A stretch of DNA of 64,000 nucleotides from Candidatus Hydrogenedentota bacterium (GCA_020848835.1 JADLHJ010000037.1:29133-93132), one strand, 5' to 3'; positions 9,872 through 20,777 are shown, counted from the stretch's first letter. The notes: generated by a model from the sequence alone, not told the origin. Translations and numbers: made by a program.

Positions 9872-11448
9872 GCCTTGTACTCCTTGTCGGAAACGGACAC
9901 GAGTACGGGAACGCCGACCCATTTCTCCACGTGCTCGGGGGAATTGATCGAATCGTCGAAGTATTCCAGCGTGAGCACGAAGCTAAATCCCGCGAAGAGC
10001 GCCAGAAAAACTCCCAGCGCGAGATTCAGTAGTTTCTTCGGCTTTACTGGCACCATGGGCATCGTCGCTGGTTGGACAATACTGACGTTCGATACACGAT
10101 CCACATCCAATGCCGTGGAAATTCTCGCGCGTTGTAGACTGTCGCGGTACTGTTCGTAATCCTTTTCCGCGAGGGTCACGTCGCGTTCCAACGCGGCGAG
10201 GTCCGTGGCGCGGCCCGTCAGTGTTCTAAGTTCCGCCTGCTGCTTTTCCAACGACGATCTCAACGCGCTAGCTTGCGACTCGAACGCGGCCACTTGCACT
10301 CGTTCCGTTTCCAGTGTCGCCTGCAGTTGCTGATACGTTGAATCGATTCCGGTAATAATCTCAGTGTGCGTTTCGCTCTCGTTTGCGAGCGCGACCTCGG
10401 TTTCTTTGATCTGGCTGCGCACATCAATAAGCGGGCGGTGCGTTTCCGGATAACGCGCCGCCATGTCGGTTTCCTGAAGCTTCAACTGAAGCAACTTTTC
10501 CTTCATCGCATCAGCGGCATAATTGGTCATGCCCGTCGTGCGGCTAATCTCCTGCGTTTTTGGGCGCGTCCTAAGCGCATCCTCAACTCTCGCAACGCGC
10601 GCGCGAGATGCCTCCGCCTGGGCTTGCGCGTCTGCGAGCTTGTTTTCCAATTCGCTCATGTGTTCGAGCATGGTTTGTTTTTGCGTCTCGATGGCGGAAA
10701 TGCCGTTTGCCTCTCGAAATGCGCGCAGCTTCTCCTCGCTTGCGAGCAGTTCGTTGTGCAGTGCTTCAGTTTGTTCTTCGAAGAATTCCGGCGACGCCTG
10801 AGCCGCGTGTACGCGAATGTGTTCCTCCAGGTACAAATCCAAGATAGTCGCGAGGGTCTGCTGCGCCAGGGCGCGACTGGGCGACTCGAAGGAGACGGTG
10901 ATGATGTCTGTTTTCGGTTCAACGCCGACGGACAGGTTTTCCAATATGTACTTCACCGCACTCTCGCGCTCCGTGAGCGGCGTAGCGAGATCGAGGGCGA
11001 CCAGAATGCCACTGCCGGCTTTTTCCGCTTCGCGCACTTCGCGGCGAATCGCGCGCAAGTCCTGCTGCGCCTCTGCCATCGCCGGGACCGGCGGCTCGAC
11101 GTCTTCCAGTTCGTCAGGTTTTACGAGGAACGCGGCGGGGCCTATCTTCGCGACGACCTGTTCCGCGATCTCTCGGCTGGCGAGGATTGAGAGTTCGGAG
11201 TTTACTTCGTTAGCTCGATCGCGTGAAGGATATAGCGTAGGGCCGGATACCGACGGATCGACCGAGAGGTTTTCGCGACCAAGCCGTATCAACACTTTCG
11301 CGTCGGACTGATATATCTCTTGCGCAAGGTAGGTGTACACAACCACGGCGGCAATCACCATGATGAACACAGTGCCAAACGTTGTCTTGTGGCGAAAGGT
11401 AGCGCTCAGGACGTCACGCAGGGAACTTTGAATGGCATTACTGCTCAC
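9862..11448 (-). CDS. GumC/Wzz-type polysaccharide co-polymerase
   Basis: N-terminal TM with YQSDAKVLIRLGREN, long coiled coil, C-terminal TM then EYFDDSINSPEHVEKWVGVPVL. No kinase domain. Confidence 0.92.
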   Translation of the reverse strand: MSSNAIQSSLRDVLSATFRHKTTFGTVFIMVIAAVVVYTYLAQEIYQSDAKVLIRLGRENLSVDPSVSGPTLYPSRDRANEVNSELSILASREIAEQVVAKIGPAAFLVKPDELEDVEPPVPAMAEAQQDLRAIRREVREAEKAGSGILVALDLATPLTERESAVKYILENLSVGVEPKTDIITVSFESPSRALAQQTLATILDLYLEEHIRVHAAQASPEFFEEQTEALHNELLASEEKLRAFREANGISAIETQKQTMLEHMSELENKLADAQAQAEASRARVARVEDALRTRPKTQEISRTTGMTNYAADAMKEKLLQLKLQETDMAARYPETHRPLIDVRSQIKETEVALANESETHTEIITGIDSTYQQLQATLETERVQVAAFESQASALRSSLEKQQAELRTLTGRATDLAALERDVTLAEKDYEQYRDSLQRARISTALDVDRVSNVSIVQPATMPMVPVKPKKLLNLALGVFLALFAGFSFVLTLEYFDDSINSPEHVEKWVGVPVLVSVSDKEYKACI

Positions 11449-12251
11449 GGCGCACCGCCGATCTGAATATCCGGCATCGCTGTTGCCGCGTTATTCAAAA
11501 ACTGCGATGCAAGCGCGCCGTCGTTGTCCGTCGAGCGCGGATTGACCTCATGCGTGAAGTTGTAGTGTAGCGCCCGCGGCACAATGCGATTAACGTACTG
11601 CTCTACGAATTGGTCCACCTTGTCGATGTTTGTCTGCGGCACGTAGACAATGTCGTAGGGCTCAAGTACAAACGGCTCGCTGTCCGCGGACTCGAGTGCC
11701 TTGCGGAGGTCAAGCGTCGTTCCGTATTGCTTGCCGTCGCGCTGTCGAATTACCACGACGCTATTCATCTTGCCGCTGTCTTTTTTCGGGCCGCCCGCCT
11801 GCATCACGGCTTCAAGCGCGGTGAGGCGCCCGTTAATCATCAGCAATCCAGGCGCGAGTACTTCGCCCGCGACGTATACTCGGTTGCTATCCAGGGATCC
11901 GACAACCACGGAGATCTCGGGATCGATGAGTTTGTCTTTGTACAGCGTGAGCAAATCCGCACGTAACTCGTCCGGTGTGCGGCCTTGTGCCTGCACATCG
12001 CCCACGAGTTGCAGCGAAATTTTTCCGTCGGGCCGGATTGACTGCTTGTCTTCGTTCAACTCCGGCCAATAGAGGAATTTCACCTGCAGCACGTCGCCCG
12101 GTTGCAGCGTTACTTTAGGCGCAGAAGACGCCATCGGAAACGATTCCATCGTGGGCGGTGTCGTCGTGCACGAAACGCTGCACACTACTAATGCCGCAAG
12201 TGCGACAGACACCCATGTGCGCGGGGATGGCACTACTGAAAGCAACTGCAC
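11445..12251 (-). CDS. Polysaccharide export outer-membrane protein (Wza family, SLBB)
   Basis: Lipoprotein-like signal peptide (VCSVSC); VTLQPGDVLQVKFLYWPELNEDKQSIRPDGKISLQLVGDVQAQGRTPDEL; SLBB segment VYVAGEVLAPGLLMINGRLTALEAVMQAGG. Confidence 0.93.
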   Translation of the reverse strand: MQLLSVVPSPRTWVSVALAALVVCSVSCTTTPPTMESFPMASSAPKVTLQPGDVLQVKFLYWPELNEDKQSIRPDGKISLQLVGDVQAQGRTPDELRADLLTLYKDKLIDPEISVVVGSLDSNRVYVAGEVLAPGLLMINGRLTALEAVMQAGGPKKDSGKMNSVVVIRQRDGKQYGTTLDLRKALESADSEPFVLEPYDIVYVPQTNIDKVDQFVEQYVNRIVPRALHYNFTHEVNPRSTDNDGALASQFLNNAATAMPDIQIGGAP

Positions 12252-12380
12252 TACAAAATCCTTGAAAACCGGTTAGCGACTCGATGCCAAACCGCGGGCA
12301 CCAATCACCAACTGCCGACCACTAGCCCACACCTTAAATGAAAAATGTGCAAGACGTGTTAGGGCTTGCGGTTGTTACCA

Positions 12381-12396
12381 CGCCAAAAGCGTGCCA
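12381..12396 (-). promoter_or_regulatory. Candidate sigma-54 type promoter upstream of the EPS operon
   Basis: Minus strand reads TGGCACGCTTTTGGCG; compared with TGGCAC-N5-TTGC it keeps GG and GC at correct spacing with one mismatch. About 130 bp upstream of wza start. Confidence 0.35.
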
Positions 12397-12741
12397 GCTT
12401 TGATTTCGCAGTATGCTTTTAGTGGGGACATTGTTTGCACGTCGTTGGTTCTTCATGCCACAAGTGATTTGCCTTAATGAAGTTGAAGGAGGTCCACCGA
12501 GAAGAATTTTGGGCCGTACTCGCCTCGTTCTTTCGCAGGTTCCGTAGAATTAGCCAAATCCGAAATTGGCCCGAAAAGGCTACGTCACCGAAGCTTGCTT
12601 GATCCGAAAGATACATTTGTGAAGGTGCTGAACGTCAATTAAGGCATTGCTTTTTCTAACGAATTCAGGGAAATACCTGCGTAATAGACAGGGTATCGCT
12701 CGTGCGTTGCAACGTCGGAGTGCAATCGGTAGGCTCGTGAA

Positions 12742-15714
12742 ATGTTGCCTGTCGCGACACTCTTATTTATTGCGGTATCGCAGTCTGCCGTGGGAGCGGG
12801 GCCGTCGGATTTTTTTGAAACGAAAGTCCGCCCGATACTTGTAGATAATTGCCACGAATGCCACGGACCCGAAAAGCAAAAATCCGAACTACGCCTGGAT
12901 CACATCGACTTTATTCTCAAGGGTGGTGAGGCCGGACCTGCGATCGTGCGCAACGACGCGGGTGCAAGCCGGCTTGTTCATGCCATTCGCTATACGGATC
13001 CCGATCTCCAAATGCCGCCGAACGGAAGGCTTTCCGATGAATCCGTTGCCGTGCTCGAACAATGGATCGCCGACGGCGCGTATTGGCCGGAGGAGTCTGC
13101 GCAGGCAACGCATGCGGAGAAGCCGGTATTCGACCTTGCGGCACGACGGAAATCGCACTGGGCTTGGCAACCGATCCGCGAAACTACGCCGCCTGAAACG
13201 GCCTCGACCTGGCCGCGCGACAGCATCGATAAATTTGTACTCGCGAAACTATCTGAGAATGGTCTCACGACTGCGCCGCCAGCGGACCCTGCACAGCTTG
13301 TCCGCCGCCTTCATTACGTCATCACCGGTTTGCCGCCCGATCCAGAGACGGTTCGCGCCTATTTAAAGGATCCAAGCGAGGCCGCATACGTAGCGCTTGT
13401 GGAGCGTTTACTGGCGTCGCCGCGATTCGGCGAGGCGTGGGCGCGGCACTGGCTCGATCTGACGCGATACGCGGAGACCTTTGGCTTTGAATTGGATTTC
13501 CCAATCGCTGAAGCGTGGCAGTATCGCGACTACGTCATTCGGGCGTTTAACGCGGACTTGCCTTACGATCAATTGGTCCGCGAACACATCGCCGGAGATC
13601 TATTAGAGCCGCGCGTCAATCCGGAGACGGGATTGAACGAATCCATTATTGCCACAGGCTTCTGGAATTTGATGCAGGCGCAACATGCGCCCGTGGACGT
13701 GCGGCTGGATCACGCAGACCGTGTGGACAACCAGATCGACGTACTCGGCAAGACGTTTCTCGGCATGACGATCTCGTGCGCGCGGTGTCACGATCACAAG
13801 TTCGATGCGATCTCCACCGCGGACTACTACGCATTGTCAGGCGTATTCCGCAGTGTGCGACGCCAAATCGTGCCGTTGGATCCCGCGGGCGATATTGCGC
13901 AAAGCATTTCCGATTTGTCGCCGATGCGTTCGGATACGTCTACGCAGTTGGATGCATGGCTAAAGACGCAGACGAGCGCACCTATCGTTGTATCGCAACG
14001 AGACGCGCAAAAGACAATGGATGCGCCGCCATCAAGCGCTGTGCCGTTTGCCACCTTTGCCACGTCACTTGACGGTTGGTTTACCAGTGGACAGGCGTTT
14101 GGCGATCAACCGACCGATTCGGCTGAATGGTTTGTGTCGGACGACAGACGCCCGATTCTGCTCGCGGGAGGGCAGGTGCATTCGGGCAGACTCGCACTGC
14201 GTTTGCGCGGTGCACTTCGATCGCCCAGCTTCATTCTCGATCATGCACGCATTCAAGCGCTTGTGGCAGGACGCAATGCGCAGATGCGTCTCGTTATTGA
14301 AGATTATTTTGTTCGCGAGTTTCACAATTTGCTATTTGAATCGACCGTATTGGATATCGCGCACGGAGACGAGTTGCGTTGGCTGGAGATCGCCGGCGGT
14401 CTTGAGAAATATCAAGGCTGTCGCGCGCATATTGAGTTCATTGACAATGGTGATGGCTACGTTGCGGTTGCTGAAGTCCGCTTTTCGAACGAGCTGTTCG
14501 CGCAAGTGCCCATCGAGTCCACGGCACCCGCGGCGACGGCACTCGCAAACTGGCGTGCAGGAAACGCGACTCGCGCGGAGATTGCGCTGCTCAACACGCT
14601 CATCGTGAACAATGCCACGTCTTTTCCTCAGGAGTTGCGTGATTCGTTGGACAAGTATGCGGACGCGACTTCTAAGATTCCCGAACCGGTAATGGTGCAA
14701 GCGCTGGCGGAAGGTAGTCCCGTAGAAGAACGCGTGTACATAAGGGGCAACTATAAGACACTTGGCGAAGCGACGCCGCGCCGCTTCCTTTCCGCTCTTG
14801 ATGGTGCGAACGGGCGATTCGGCACTGGAAGCGGACGACGCGAGCTCGCGGAGCAGATTGTCGTGGAGACTAATCCGTTGACGGCGCGGGTGATGGTCAA
14901 CCGCTTATGGCAGCATGTGTTCGGCCGCGGTATCGTTGCGACTACAGACAATTTCGGGGTCCTCGGCGCTGCGCCAACTCACCCGGAACTTTTAGACTAT
15001 CTTGCGCGCGACTATCAGCGGAACGGATGGTCCACGAAAGCGCTCATTCGCAAATTGGTGTTGTCATCCACATTTCGAATGGGCAGCGTCGCGGCAAATC
15101 CAGCAGATGACATGCGCGACCCGGACAACACATTACTGCACCGCATGCCGCTGCGACGTTTGACGGCAGAGTCGGTGCGGGATTCATTGCTGTTCGCAGC
15201 AGACAATCTTGACAGTACGATGTATGGCAAATCAGTTATGGCGTATATCTCACCGTTTATGGGCGGGAACCGTGCGCCCAAAGAGTCGGGCCCCATGGAC
15301 GGTGCTCGGCGGCGCAGCATCTATCTGGAGATCCGCCGCAACCATCTGCCCCAGCTTTTCATGGCCTTTGACTTTCCGACGCCGGATAGCACGCACGGCA
15401 CTCGAAACGTCTCAAACGTACCTGCCCAAGCACTCGTGCTGATGAACGATCCTTTCGTTGTTGCGCAAGCCCAAACCCTTGGCAGCAGTTTGGCGGCCCT
15501 AACCGATTCTATCGACGCACGGATAGAGGAGCTCTATTTGCGGATATTTGGGCGTACAGCGTCCGTTGACGATATTGCGCGATCCAAGGATTTCTTGTTA
15601 AAGCAAAGCAAGATATACGATGGTTCGCCCGGAACTGAGTTCTCGAATCCGCATTCATGGACTAATCTGTGCCACGCTTTATTCATGGCAAAGGATTTCA
15701 TCTATGTGGGCTAA
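12742..15714 (+). CDS. Planctomycete-type cytochrome C / DUF1549 / DUF1553 protein
   Basis: Signal peptide, [17 protein letters not shown] haem motif, [11 protein letters not shown]-terminal DUF1553 pattern ([29 protein letters not shown]...). Confidence 0.93.
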   Translation: MLPVATLLFIAVSQSAVGAGPSDFFETKVRPILVDNCHECHGPEKQKSELRLDHIDFILKGGEAGPAIVRNDAGASRLVHAIRYTDPDLQMPPNGRLSDESVAVLEQWIADGAYWPEESAQATHAEKPVFDLAARRKSHWAWQPIRETTPPETASTWPRDSIDKFVLAKLSENGLTTAPPADPAQLVRRLHYVITGLPPDPETVRAYLKDPSEAAYVALVERLLASPRFGEAWARHWLDLTRYAETFGFELDFPIAEAWQYRDYVIRAFNADLPYDQLVREHIAGDLLEPRVNPETGLNESIIATGFWNLMQAQHAPVDVRLDHADRVDNQIDVLGKTFLGMTISCARCHDHKFDAISTADYYALSGVFRSVRRQIVPLDPAGDIAQSISDLSPMRSDTSTQLDAWLKTQTSAPIVVSQRDAQKTMDAPPSSAVPFATFATSLDGWFTSGQAFGDQPTDSAEWFVSDDRRPILLAGGQVHSGRLALRLRGALRSPSFILDHARIQALVAGRNAQMRLVIEDYFVREFHNLLFESTVLDIAHGDELRWLEIAGGLEKYQGCRAHIEFIDNGDGYVAVAEVRFSNELFAQVPIESTAPAATALANWRAGNATRAEIALLNTLIVNNATSFPQELRDSLDKYADATSKIPEPVMVQALAEGSPVEERVYIRGNYKTLGEATPRRFLSALDGANGRFGTGSGRRELAEQIVVETNPLTARVMVNRLWQHVFGRGIVATTDNFGVLGAAPTHPELLDYLARDYQRNGWSTKALIRKLVLSSTFRMGSVAANPADDMRDPDNTLLHRMPLRRLTAESVRDSLLFAADNLDSTMYGKSVMAYISPFMGGNRAPKESGPMDGARRRSIYLEIRRNHLPQLFMAFDFPTPDSTHGTRNVSNVPAQALVLMNDPFVVAQAQTLGSSLAALTDSIDARIEELYLRIFGRTASVDDIARSKDFLLKQSKIYDGSPGTEFSNPHSWTNLCHALFMAKDFIYVG

Positions 15715-15734
15715 GCGGGGAGACGCGATCGAAC

Positions 15735-17153
15735 ATGCCTGATTGCGGACATTGCGCAGGCCCGCCGGTTAGCCGTCGTGACATGCTACGCCATTGCGCG
15801 ACTGGTTTTGGTGGCTTTGCGCTCGCAGCACTGTTGGGTGACAAGGCTTATGGGGCTGCGTCTTCCTCCGCCAATCCGCCACAGTTTCGCGCGCGGGTGC
15901 GCAACGTTATCTTTCTTTATATGGACGGCGGCGTGTCGCAGGTGGATAGCTTCGATCCCAAGCCGCGTCTCACCGCCGATCACGGCAAGCCGTTTGCGAT
16001 GAAGATGGAACCGACGCAATTCAACAACAACGGAAACACGCTCGGGAGTCCTTGGGCATTCCACCAATACGGCCAGTCTGGTTTGCCGGTCAGCGACCTC
16101 TTTCCAAATGTCGCGCGCTGCGCGGATGAACTGTGTGTCGTGCGATCGATGGTCTCCGATTTTTCTGAGCACCATTCCGCGAACTACTTCCTGCACACGG
16201 GACACGGTCAACAGGGCCGGCCCAGTTTTGGCGCATGGACCGTCTACGGGCTTGGCAGCGAGAACTACGATCTGCCCGGTTACATCGTGCTCGATGGCGG
16301 TCTCGTTCCATCCGGCGGCGTGGAGAATTTTGGTGCGGGTTTTCTTCCTGCGAACAATCAGGCGTCGATCTTTCGCAATATCGATCCGCCGCTCGCGAAT
16401 ATTCAGCCACCTGAAACGCACGCTGACGCGCAGGCGGCCAAGCGCGCATTCACCACAGACTTGGATCGCGAAGCGCTGGCACGCACGCATGCCGATCGGC
16501 AGTTTGAAGCTGCGATTGCCAACTATGAGTTAGCATTCCGCATGCAGACATCGGTGCCCGGCGTTGCAGATATCGACGGCGAATCCGACGCGACCAAGCG
16601 CCTGTATGGAATGGAGTCAGAGTTTCAGTTCACGCGCGCGTATGGCAGGCAATGCCTTGTCGCGCGGCGGCTCGTCGAGCGCGGCGTGCGTTTTGTCGAA
16701 CTCACGTGTCCACACATGAACGGTGTTGATCGATGGGACGCGCACAGCGCCTTGGTCAAGAACCACGGCGACAATGCGCTCGCGACCGATCAACCGATCG
16801 CAGGTTTGCTCATGGATCTGAAAGCGCGCGGCTTGCTTGAGGAAACGCTCGTGCTTTGGGCGGGCGAGTTTGGGCGCACGCCGTTTTCGCAAGGTTCGGA
16901 CGGCCGCGACCACAATCCGTTTGGTTTCACGATATGGATGGCCGGCGGTGGCGTGAAACCGGGGTTTGTCTACGGCGCGACGGATGAGTTTGGATACAAG
17001 GCCGTTGAGAACAAAGTCCATATGCACGACCTGCACGCCACGCTGCTGCACCTGCTGGGCTACGATCACACACAGCTCACGTTCCGTTTTGGCGGGCGCG
17101 ACATGCGGCTCACGGACGTTTTTGGAAACGTCGTGCACAATCTCATCGCTTGA
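15735..17153 (+). CDS. DUF1501 family protein with Tat signal
   Basis: SRRDMLRHCATGFGGFALAALLG twin-arginine signal; FLYMDGGVSQVDSFDPKP and WAGEFGRTPF...GRDHNPFGFTIWMAGGGVKPGFVYGATDEFG. Directly follows its DUF1549/1553 partner. Confidence 0.93.
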   Translation: MPDCGHCAGPPVSRRDMLRHCATGFGGFALAALLGDKAYGAASSSANPPQFRARVRNVIFLYMDGGVSQVDSFDPKPRLTADHGKPFAMKMEPTQFNNNGNTLGSPWAFHQYGQSGLPVSDLFPNVARCADELCVVRSMVSDFSEHHSANYFLHTGHGQQGRPSFGAWTVYGLGSENYDLPGYIVLDGGLVPSGGVENFGAGFLPANNQASIFRNIDPPLANIQPPETHADAQAAKRAFTTDLDREALARTHADRQFEAAIANYELAFRMQTSVPGVADIDGESDATKRLYGMESEFQFTRAYGRQCLVARRLVERGVRFVELTCPHMNGVDRWDAHSALVKNHGDNALATDQPIAGLLMDLKARGLLEETLVLWAGEFGRTPFSQGSDGRDHNPFGFTIWMAGGGVKPGFVYGATDEFGYKAVENKVHMHDLHATLLHLLGYDHTQLTFRFGGRDMRLTDVFGNVVHNLIA

Positions 17154-17213
17154 TGCGGTTTGGCGACAAGAAAAAGAAGGCGCAAGTCAAGGGCCTGCGC
17201 GGCATTTGTTGAG

Positions 17214-17300
17214 TGGTGCCGGGGAAGGGAATCGAACCCCCACTCCCTTGCGGGAACCGGATTTTGAGTCCGGCGCGTCTGCCAGTTTCGCCACCCCGGC
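17214..17300 (-). tRNA. tRNA-Leu (anticodon CAA), CCA encoded
   Basis: Minus strand GCCGGGGTGGCGAAACTGGCAGACGCGCCGGACTCAAAATCCGGTTCCCGCAAGGGAGTGGGGGTTCGATTCCCTTCCCCGGCACCA: 7-bp acceptor stem, long variable arm, GGTTCGATTCC T-arm. Confidence 0.96.
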
Positions 17301-17313
17301 ACAAGAGGCGGGA

Positions 17314-18351
17314 TTATAGGTTTTGTGCGCGGTCTTTTGCAATCGAGGGACGCGGGTTATCAGGTGCGTGGCGGACTTCGATCGTCGCGTGGACCACGCC
17401 TAGGTGGCTCGGGATGCATTCGCGAATGTCGTTCGCGCTTAGCCCACCGGTTGATAGCGCACATAGTTCGAGTGCGTAAAGTTTTGGGCCGATACTCCAC
17501 ACGTGCAAATCGGAAATGGATATTCCTAGGTCATCGACTAGCGCCGAACGAATGCTGTCCACCAACACATCCGGGGCCTGATGGTCGAGTAGCACCGCGC
17601 TGGTGGTGCGAATAAGTCCAATAGACCAACGCGCGACCAGAATCGCGCCGACGATTCCCATCACCGGATCCATCCAAATTGCGCCGAAATATTTCGCGGC
17701 GAGCAGTGCGAAGATCGCGAGTAATGATGTCAGCGCATCTGCGAGCACGTGGAAGTACGCGGCGCGCAAATTGTGGTCGTGGTAATGAGCACTATGGGAA
17801 TAATGCGCGTGGTCATGATCGTGGTCATGATGATGGCCGTGGCCATGGTGGTCGTGATGATGAGCATGACCGTGACTATGGCCATGTCCATGACCGTGGG
17901 ACTCGTCGTGGTCGAGCACGAGCACGGAAACGCCATTGACGATAAGGCCGAGCACCGCGACGAGTATGGCCTGGTTGAATGCAATGGGAACAGGCTGCGC
18001 AAGACGATGCACGCTTTCCCAGGTCATCATCATCGCGAACACCGCGAGGAGGACCGCGCCGGTGAATCCGCCGAGCGCATTTACTTTGCCAGTGCCGAAG
18101 CTGAAGCGTACATCGCGCGCGTGGCGGCGTGCGTAGATATAGGCGAACGCAGCGATGCCGAGGGCGGCGGCGTGGGACCCCATATGGAGGCCGTCGGCGA
18201 GCAACGCCATCGATCCGAAACCAATCCCCGCGGAAATCTCGACGACCATCATCGTCGCGGTTATCGCGATGACTATAAGTGTCCGCGCTTCGCCTGGGCG
18301 TTTTTTGTCCTGGCCAAAGACGTGGGATGGATCGTTTACCAAGTCGTGCAT
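17314..18351 (-). CDS. Cation diffusion facilitator (CzcD/ZitB-like) with His-rich loop
   Basis: Six-TM CDF pattern (GFGSMALLADGLHMGSHAAALGIAAFAY...DALTSLLAIFALLAAKYFGAIWMDPVMGIVGA) and an approximately 45-residue His-rich loop. Confidence 0.93.
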   Translation of the reverse strand: MHDLVNDPSHVFGQDKKRPGEARTLIVIAITATMMVVEISAGIGFGSMALLADGLHMGSHAAALGIAAFAYIYARRHARDVRFSFGTGKVNALGGFTGAVLLAVFAMMMTWESVHRLAQPVPIAFNQAILVAVLGLIVNGVSVLVLDHDESHGHGHGHSHGHAHHHDHHGHGHHHDHDHDHAHYSHSAHYHDHNLRAAYFHVLADALTSLLAIFALLAAKYFGAIWMDPVMGIVGAILVARWSIGLIRTTSAVLLDHQAPDVLVDSIRSALVDDLGISISDLHVWSIGPKLYALELCALSTGGLSANDIRECIPSHLGVVHATIEVRHAPDNPRPSIAKDRAQNL

Positions 18352-18356
18352 GACAG

Positions 18357-20366
18357 TTACTTCAAATCGATGCTAAAGGGTGCGCAGGGTAAACCTGCTC
18401 CATTATACAAATTGCAGTCGGGATTCTCCGCCCACGCATAGCGAACGCGATGGGGTTTCGTCACGTCTTTGCATGTGAGTATGATGACCTCATTCTCGAT
18501 GTGCGCGTCAGCCCAGTGGAAAATATTGTCCGGTCCGGCAATTGCGAAGCCTCGTGGAGCGGCGCCGTCGGCGGTGCGCAAGCCGCCATCGCAATGTTTG
18601 AATCGGATGCGCGCTTCGTTTCCATTAACTTCAAATCCGGCACATTCCGGTCCGCTCGCGACGACGTCTTTTGCATAGGTTTGCTTCAGCGCGAGCAATG
18701 CGAGTCGCTTGCCTACGTCCTGCTTGTTCCGCGGGTGTATGTTGTCCGCGTCGCCGATGTCGATGGTCAACGCCATGCCTGTATTCGGTCCGCGCGCGGC
18801 GCGCGCCTGTGCGTCGCGCAGTTCTGCAATCGGTGACGGCGCGTTTGGATCGTTCGTGCGCGCCTTGTACGGCGCGAGTTGTACAAAGTAAAACGGCAAA
18901 TCGCCCTGGCGAAACGCGGTGCGCCAATCGTTGATCATCGCGGGAAACAAGGTCTGGTACTGGCGTGCGCGGCCCACGTTGCCTTCGCCCTGATACCAGA
19001 TTACGCCGCGCACGCCATAGGGCACGAGCGGCGCAATCATCGTGTTGTACAACACGCTTGGAATGCGGTGGTTGCTTTCTATGTAAACCGGGGGCACGGG
19101 TTTCTCGGGCACCTTCGTGATATCCATGCCTGCTGCGAACTTCCAGTCGCCCGCCAGCGGGATGGTCTCGTTTGGCGAGCCGCCCACAAGATCGAGATGC
19201 ATATCCTGCGGCGCACCGATGAATCCTCCAACATTTCCCATGTCGTACACACGCACGGCAATGACGTTTCGTCCCGCGCGCACGAGATATGCGGGTACGG
19301 CGTATTCGCGCGGCGTGCTGGAACCTTCCATCTGGCCGACGATCTCGCCGTTGAACCAGGTGCGATCCGCGTCGTTCAGCGCAGTAAGCTTCAGTCGCAG
19401 TGCTTTGCCTGCCCATGAAGTAGGGATATCGATCCCTTTTCGATACCACGCGAAACCGTCTAGTGCGGGATAGCCCTGCTCTTCCCAAATGCCAGGGGTC
19501 GTGATTGTTTTCCAGTCTTTTGAATCGAGATTCGGATCCGCCCAAATCGCTTTGCCGTCCGCGTAGCCGAGATCGAATGAATCGAGATCCATGTACCACA
19601 TGTTGAAGTCTTGATCGTATTCCGCTTTCTCTTTTGCGGAATCCGCGATCAGCTTCGGCAGCAAATTCATCACCGGTTGCCATTCGGAGATTGTCATCAG
19701 GCCGTTTGAACTGGTCCACGCCTCCGCAGGTGACGCGCCGCGCGAGGAATTGATCAATCCGATCGGCACATTCAATTCTTTGTGTATTTCTCGTCCAAAG
19801 AAATAACCCACCGCAGAAAACGGACGCAGCGATTCTGGCGTACACGCTTCCCACTTTGCGCCAGGGCAATCGTCCTGCGGTTCAAACTTTGTCGCGCGCG
19901 GTACGTTGAAAAGACGAATCGATGGATAGTTCGCGGCCGCGAGTTCCTGCTCGACGTTCAACACTGCCTTCGGCCCGGGTTGCATCGACATGCCCATGTT
20001 TGACTGGCCCGAACACAACCACACCTCGCCGACCAGCACGTCGCGAATTATTTTGCGCGTCGCGCCCGCGCGCACGGTAAGTTCATGAGGCCCGCCCGCA
20101 TCGAGCGATTCGAGATACGCGCGCCATGCGCCGGCTTCGTTTGCCATTGCATCCGCGCGCCGCCCGGCCATGCTGACGCGGACTTTTGTTCCGGGTGCAG
20201 CCTTGCCCCAAATTGCTACAGGCTTGCCTTGCTGCAGCACCATGCCATCGCTGAACAGCGCGGGCAAGACGAGCTGCGCGTCGGTCGGCCTTGTGACGCT
20301 TTGGCAACTGCACACGAGTAATAACACAAGAACCGAAACCGTTGTTCGCATGGCGTACCCCCTCAC
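18357..20366 (-). CDS. Sialate O-acetylesterase family (SGNH hydrolase)
   Basis: VLPALFSDGMVLQQGKPVAIWGKAAPGTKVRV; EVWLCSGQSNMGMSM; GVIWYQGEGNVGRARQYQTLFPAMINDWR. Confidence 0.93.
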   Translation of the reverse strand: MRGYAMRTTVSVLVLLLVCSCQSVTRPTDAQLVLPALFSDGMVLQQGKPVAIWGKAAPGTKVRVSMAGRRADAMANEAGAWRAYLESLDAGGPHELTVRAGATRKIIRDVLVGEVWLCSGQSNMGMSMQPGPKAVLNVEQELAAANYPSIRLFNVPRATKFEPQDDCPGAKWEACTPESLRPFSAVGYFFGREIHKELNVPIGLINSSRGASPAEAWTSSNGLMTISEWQPVMNLLPKLIADSAKEKAEYDQDFNMWYMDLDSFDLGYADGKAIWADPNLDSKDWKTITTPGIWEEQGYPALDGFAWYRKGIDIPTSWAGKALRLKLTALNDADRTWFNGEIVGQMEGSSTPREYAVPAYLVRAGRNVIAVRVYDMGNVGGFIGAPQDMHLDLVGGSPNETIPLAGDWKFAAGMDITKVPEKPVPPVYIESNHRIPSVLYNTMIAPLVPYGVRGVIWYQGEGNVGRARQYQTLFPAMINDWRTAFRQGDLPFYFVQLAPYKARTNDPNAPSPIAELRDAQARAARGPNTGMALTIDIGDADNIHPRNKQDVGKRLALLALKQTYAKDVVASGPECAGFEVNGNEARIRFKHCDGGLRTADGAAPRGFAIAGPDNIFHWADAHIENEVIILTCKDVTKPHRVRYAWAENPDCNLYNGAGLPCAPFSIDLK

Positions 20367-20603
20367 GGCGAATTGCGTGACGAGGCAGTATCGTAACAGC
20401 TTCGGTGCGCTGCGGAAATCGTGCGCCCTTGGCTGCTATGAATCTCTACTCATTAGCCCAAAGCGTTGCACTCATTCAGGACTTTCGGCCGAGCTTCGGT
20501 GCATAGGCTGGGGGGTGTATTGATTTCTTTTTTGACGAAACAATGGGGGGTGCAGGGGGGAGAATTGTTGTAAGTCGTTGTTTAGTATGCGAGCCTCCGT
20601 TTT

Positions 20604-20628
20604 ACACCCCCCCTGAGGGAGGGGGTGT
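20604..20628. repeat. GC-rich inverted repeat (ACACCCCC...GGGGGTGT)
   Basis: 8-bp perfect arms around a 9-nt loop; no T-tract follows, so not called a terminator. Confidence 0.5.
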
Positions 20629-20777
20629 GTGGCCGCTGCGATGGTCTCGGCTACTGGTAGCGGCGAAAGCGAGCGAATGTAGGTGCTTCTTCATATCACG
20701 GTTCGTCTTTGCTCAACTTCTGCAGGCGACGGCCGTCGAAGGACAGCGGTTCCTTGCAGGTTGTGGAATAGTTCAAG

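Noticed and set aside
12419-12616. 65-aa minus-strand ORF between wza and the DUF1549 gene
   Set aside because: No motif, no clear ribosome-binding context; could be a decayed fragment but cannot be supported.
17066-17302. 78-aa minus-strand ORF (MPGWRNWQTRRTQNPVPAREWGFDSLPRH...)
   Set aside because: It reads through the tRNA-Leu gene; this is a classic spurious translation of a tRNA.
17749-18441. 230-aa plus-strand ORF rich in Met/Val (MSTMGIMRVVMIVVMMM...)
   Set aside because: Antisense of the CDF gene's His codon repeats; an artefact of low complexity.
18631-19869. 412-aa minus-strand ORF inside the sialate O-acetylesterase
   Set aside because: Alternative frame of a clearly coding gene; Arg/His-rich composition typical of GC-rich shadow ORFs.
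20604-20628. GC hairpin as a Rho-independent terminator
   Set aside because: No T-tract on either strand next to the stem.
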